This document shows, in pieces, positions 60,624 to 64,000 of a DNA stretch of 64,000 nucleotides. Made by a program: the position numbers and the translations under genes. Each line of letters opens with the position of its first letter. Within the stretch, counting starts at the first letter, position 1. The stretch spans positions 6,765,339 to 6,829,338 of the forward strand of contig NZ_CP036292.1 of NCBI RefSeq assembly GCF_007751715.1, given 5' to 3'. The notes beneath the pieces were generated by a model that ran no database searches, was not told the DNA's origin, and saw only the letters and a program-made list of their open reading frames with translations. Source of the stretch: Rosistilla oblonga (GTDB lineage: Bacteria; Planctomycetota; Planctomycetia; Pirellulales; Pirellulaceae).

Positions 60624-62675
60624 ATGACGTCTCGCATCGAATGGCCGCCGATCCGCGAACTGCTCGAGGACGCTCAGCAGCATGCGGCGATCGAATCGTA
60701 TTTCCCCGACACGGGACGGATCAGTTTTGTCGATGCCCTACAGCAATGGGCTCCCGATCGGTTGACCGAGATCCGCGCCGCCGGCCGCCGCCTGGAGGTC
60801 GCCGCACAGCTTGCCGATTTCCCGATCATCGCGATCGCTGGAATGCTCAACAGCGGCAAAACCAGCTTGGTCAGCACCTTCTTGAGCGACGCCGGTCGGC
60901 AACGATCGCTGCGCGGTGAATCAAACGATGCCGGTACGCACCGGTTTGTCCTCTGGCTGCCGCAAAGCTGGCGAGCCGATGCGGAGGTCTGGGGCCTGTT
61001 GATGTCGCGTCTGGGCGAAGCCCTTGGCCAGCCGCCGCAGATGTTGTCCGACGATCCGGCGGCCGCGCACGAACAATACAACAACGCCGAGGGACAAGCC
61101 GATGCGCTGGCGATCCCGTTGGTCGCGACCGATCCAGGATTGGATAAGGCCTGCGTCGGATTGTTGGATTGCCCCGACATCGTGACCAGCGAAGCGTTTG
61201 GCCGCGGTGCGTTGGAGGTTCGCAAGACGCTGCTGTGCCGCGCCGCAACGCTCTGTTCCGCCTTTGTGATGGTCACCGACTTCGCTTCGCTGCGAGCCAA
61301 CACTGTCGGCGAACTGCTGGATGTCGCGGCGACCAGCATGTCGGGAGTCAGCCGTTATCTGGCGATCAACATGATCCGCCCCAAGTACCGGCCGCACGAG
61401 GTCTTTGAAGATCTGCAGCCTCTGGTCAGTGGGCACGGGATCACCGCCAGCTATCTCGCATACGACTTTGAGATCCCCGCCAGCGAAACCTTTGTGCCTG
61501 AGGTTGCCGACCGAGGAACCGAAGACGATCCGATGCCGGTCTTCTTCGAAGCCTCCGCGATCGAGCCCGATTTGGTGAAGCAGATCGATGCGTCGCAGCT
61601 GCTCTCGTCGCTGCCGACGCGGCTGAATCGATCGGCGTTGTTCGACGGGTTCCGACGATCGCAAGCGACTTCATTGGCGGAACGCGTTTGGTCCGATGGC
61701 GTCGATTTCCTTCGCGACCAAACGGCAACGCAAGCCACTTACGCGCGGCGGGCTCGGCAAGCGATCTGCGATGCATCGCTGGAGTTTTTCGCGCGGCGCG
61801 ACTTTTCCAGCGGAGCGATCATCGAATTGCGGCTGCATCAATCGGCGCGGATCATCCACCAATTGACCGATGCGTTTTCGCAAGCCGCACCGTGGTATGC
61901 GCGGCTGGGCATGAAGATGAACGGCTTCGTATCCAAGCTGACCCGTTCGGCCAGCGAATTGATGCAGAGCTTCAATCTGACCGGAGCGGCTCAGAAGAAG
62001 GCGGAACAGATTCGCGACGATTTCCGCAAAGGAGCCAAGGGATCGGTCCTCTCGGGGGAACGGCTGTGCGAGAGCTATCGCCGACACGACCTCACCGGCC
62101 AGATGCGGACCGAGATCCCCGACTCGCAACTGCTCGAGATCTGCAATCACGCGGTGGAGCGGTTCGATGCGGAAGATCAAACCGCATTGGACCCGCAACA
62201 ATTGCGACGGACCGCCGAAGCGATGTGGCAAGAGATGTCGATGGTCAAGAAACTGCAGCACGGACTGACGCCGGTCGCCGCTCTGTTCGCTGCGTTTGCC
62301 GCGGTAGTGATGGTTCCGGTCGATGGCGGCGGGACGCTGGTCCTGATGCACGCGTCGATCGCAGAGCTGTTGCTTGCCACAGGATTCGCCGGACTGGTGA
62401 CCGCGTGGAACAGCCACGGGGCGCTGAAGGCGATGGAATTGCAAGCCGCTCAGCAACAGCTGGCCGACTTCATCGCCGTGCAATGCGATTCGTTAGGCGT
62501 ACCGCGCGGGATCGACGATCAAATCGAACCGCTACAAATCCAGATCGGCCCCCGCGAACACGTCCTTCCCACGGCCAAGGTTGCACTGCGGCGATCGGAC
62601 AGCACCAGCATCCGAATCTGGAAGCTGCGGCAGTCGTTCCTCGATTCGCTGCACCAAAACCTTCCGCGAGACTGA
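60624..62675 (+). CDS. Dynamin-like GTPase with membrane segments (putative)
   Basis: A 683-residue protein. The P-loop GMLNSGKTSL lies at residues ~73-82 (G1). A G3-like LLDCPDIV is near residue 187 (DxPD rather than DxPG). No clear NKxD is seen; the region LAINMIRPKY may replace it. A helical middle (~350-560) is followed by a membrane hairpin (AALFAAFAAVVMVP and ASIAELLLATGFAGLVTAW, ~552-592) and a C-terminal helical tail. This is the layout of bacterial dynamin-like or GTPase-HSR1 proteins. With the kinase it may form a membrane-remodelling or signalling pair. Confidence 0.75.
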   Translation: MTSRIEWPPIRELLEDAQQHAAIESYFPDTGRISFVDALQQWAPDRLTEIRAAGRRLEVAAQLADFPIIAIAGMLNSGKTSLVSTFLSDAGRQRSLRGESNDAGTHRFVLWLPQSWRADAEVWGLLMSRLGEALGQPPQMLSDDPAAAHEQYNNAEGQADALAIPLVATDPGLDKACVGLLDCPDIVTSEAFGRGALEVRKTLLCRAATLCSAFVMVTDFASLRANTVGELLDVAATSMSGVSRYLAINMIRPKYRPHEVFEDLQPLVSGHGITASYLAYDFEIPASETFVPEVADRGTEDDPMPVFFEASAIEPDLVKQIDASQLLSSLPTRLNRSALFDGFRRSQATSLAERVWSDGVDFLRDQTATQATYARRARQAICDASLEFFARRDFSSGAIIELRLHQSARIIHQLTDAFSQAAPWYARLGMKMNGFVSKLTRSASELMQSFNLTGAAQKKAEQIRDDFRKGAKGSVLSGERLCESYRRHDLTGQMRTEIPDSQLLEICNHAVERFDAEDQTALDPQQLRRTAEAMWQEMSMVKKLQHGLTPVAALFAAFAAVVMVPVDGGGTLVLMHASIAELLLATGFAGLVTAWNSHGALKAMELQAAQQQLADFIAVQCDSLGVPRGIDDQIEPLQIQIGPREHVLPTAKVALRRSDSTSIRIWKLRQSFLDSLHQNLPRD

Positions 62676-62698
62676 GCCGACAGGCGTTCATCGCAGTT

Positions 62699-64000
62699 GC
62701 CCAGGCCTGCACTTCGCTCGCGGGGCTCGCTCCGCTTGACCTGGGCTATGCAAAGGATCGGAGCTTCGCTCCTCGGGAAAGGTACAAGCCGCTGAGGCGG
62801 CGATCGCGTAAAGCCTGCGGCGCGAGCCGCAGGATCGGACAAGCCGCAATCATTAAAAAGCCCCGGCAGGGGGCGACAGGTGCGCTGAATCTGTCGCCGC
62901 CTGCCGGGGCTTATGTCGAGACTGTGCCCAACATTTCCTACGGCTGGCGCCGTAGGCTTTATGCGGCCGCCGCATCCGCGGCTACGGTGGTGGTTTGAGC
63001 GTGGCGGACGCGTTACCCAGGCCGGCACTTCGCTCGCGGAGCTCGCTCCGCTTGACCTGGGCTATGCAACGGATCGGAGCTTCGCCCCTCGGGCCAAGGT
63101 ACAAGCCGCTGAGGCGGCGATCGCGTAAAGCCTGCGGCGCGAGCCGCAGGGTCGGACAAGCCGCAAGCAATAAAAAGCCCCGGCAGGGGGCGGCAGGTGC
63201 GCTGAATCTGTCGCCGCCTACCGGGGCTCATGTCGAGATTATTCCTAACACTTCCTACGGCTTGCGCCGTAGGCTTTATGCGGCCGCCGCTTCCGCGGCT
63301 ACGGTGGTGGTTTGAGCGTGGCGGACGCGTTACCCAGGCCTGCACTTCGCTCGCGGGGCTCGCTTCGTTTGGCCTGGGCTATGCAAAGGATCGGAGCTTC
63401 GCCCCTCAGGCATGAAGGTTCCAAGCCGCGGAAGCGGCGATCGCATAAAGCCTGCGGCGCGAGCCGCAGGATCGGACAAGCCGCAATCAACACAAAGCCC
63501 CGACTGGGGCGGCAGATGTGCTGAATCTGTCGCCGCCTACCGGGGCTTGTATCGAGATTGTGCCTAACATTTCCTACGGCTAGCGCCGTAGGCTTTATGC
63601 GGCCGCCGCTGCCGCGGCTACGGTGGTGGTTTGAGCGTGGCGGACGCGTTACCCAGGCCTGCACTTCGCTCGCAAGGCTCGCTTCGTTTGGCCTGGGCTA
63701 TGCAAAGGATCGGAGCTTCGCCCCTCAGGCTAGCGCAAGCCGCGGAGGCGGCGATCGCATAAAGCCTGCGGCGTGAGCCGCAGGATCGGACAAGCCGCAA
63801 TCATTAAAAAGCCCCGGCAGGGGCGACAGGTGCGCTGAATCTGTCCCCGCCTGCCGGGGCTCATGCCGAGATTGTGCCCAACATTTCCTGCGACTGGCGC
63901 CGTAGGCTTTATGCGGCCGCCGCATCCGCGGCTACGGTGGTGGTTTGAGCGTGGCGGACGCGTTACCCAGGCCTGCACTTCGCTCGCGGAGCTCGCTCCG
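62699..64000. repeat. Tandem array of ~316-bp multi-hairpin repeats (R1 family), running off the window
   Basis: CCCAGG anchors recur at 62700, 63016, 63333, 63652 and 63966, giving periods of 316, 317, 319 and 314. Four units are complete and a fifth runs off the edge. Each unit holds a GCCCAGG/CCTGGGC arm pair, CCTGCGGC-GCGA-GCCGCAGG, a ~22-bp stem around CCCCGG (62858-62879 with 62891-62912 in unit 1, one mismatch), and CCTACGGC-TGGC-GCCGTAGG. Periods that are not multiples of three and drifting frames argue against coding. The array starts 24 nt after the GTPase stop. Confidence 0.92.

Noticed and set aside
62700-63980. Several 60-110-residue frames in the R1 array (ending AAAASAATVVV and similar)
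   Set aside because: They are translations of hairpin DNA; the period is not a multiple of three and frames do not carry from unit to unit.

Overview
The window looks like a chromosomal segment of a planctomycete, most likely a Pirellulaceae member of the Rhodopirellula/Rosistilla type. The clues are two DUF1559 pseudopilin-type proteins with the H-x9-DG tail, each followed by a small lipoprotein, plus a DUF1571 protein, a multihaem cytochrome with planctomycete-style membrane partners, Ser/Thr kinase signalling, and long intergenic palindromic repeats. No rRNA, tRNA or CRISPR array was seen.

Layout. 1-5039 (minus): a DUF1559 protein, a lipoprotein, a seven-haem cytochrome c and two membrane proteins with touching or overlapping ends, the last running off the left edge. 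5423-7199 (minus): an HtrA-like protease and a DksA/TraR zinc-finger protein with a clear terminator. 7786-19206 (plus): a giant FHA/coiled-coil membrane protein, a LysR regulator and glutamate synthase gltB-gltD, closed by a strong terminator. 19333-20775 (minus): a purple-acid-phosphatase-like enzyme. 21254-37751 (minus): a 16.5 kb biosynthetic operon with an RND adaptor and pump, an iterative-type type I PKS, an alpha-oxoamine synthase, a stand-alone enoyl reductase, a metallo-beta-lactamase-fold hydrolase and a FAD oxidoreductase. The outer-membrane factor is divergent at 38159-39937. 40257-47048 (plus): a second DUF1559/lipoprotein pair, a secreted Kelch/EF-hand protein, and an ApbE-DUF2271 fusion with a PepSY-type membrane protein (extracytoplasmic flavin chemistry). 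47528-54949: a DHDPS-family aldolase, a GT39-like membrane protein, a DUF4160/DUF2442 pair, an S2P-like membrane protein that lacks a zinc ligand, a membrane-anchored protein with an RNase-A-like tail, and a zinc-ribbon protein. 54961-57275: an IS4/Tn5-like insertion sequence inside a small palindromic element that itself sits in the 3' end of tdk. 57408-62675 (plus): a DUF1571 protein, a sensor Ser/Thr kinase and a dynamin-like GTPase. 62676-64000: a tandem array of ~316-bp multi-hairpin repeats running off the right edge.

The most notable points are: (i) the PKS/alpha-oxoamine-synthase operon, where the PKS carries a dead ER domain and a separate MECR/LovC-like reductase is encoded two genes downstream, which predicts an exported long-chain alpha-amino-ketone or sphingoid-like product; (ii) the nested transposon, whose two target duplications allow the insertion history to be reconstructed base by base; (iii) two unrelated families of tandem multi-hairpin repeats (about 316 bp and about 195 bp), the first with a solo, almost perfectly palindromic relative 15 kb away.
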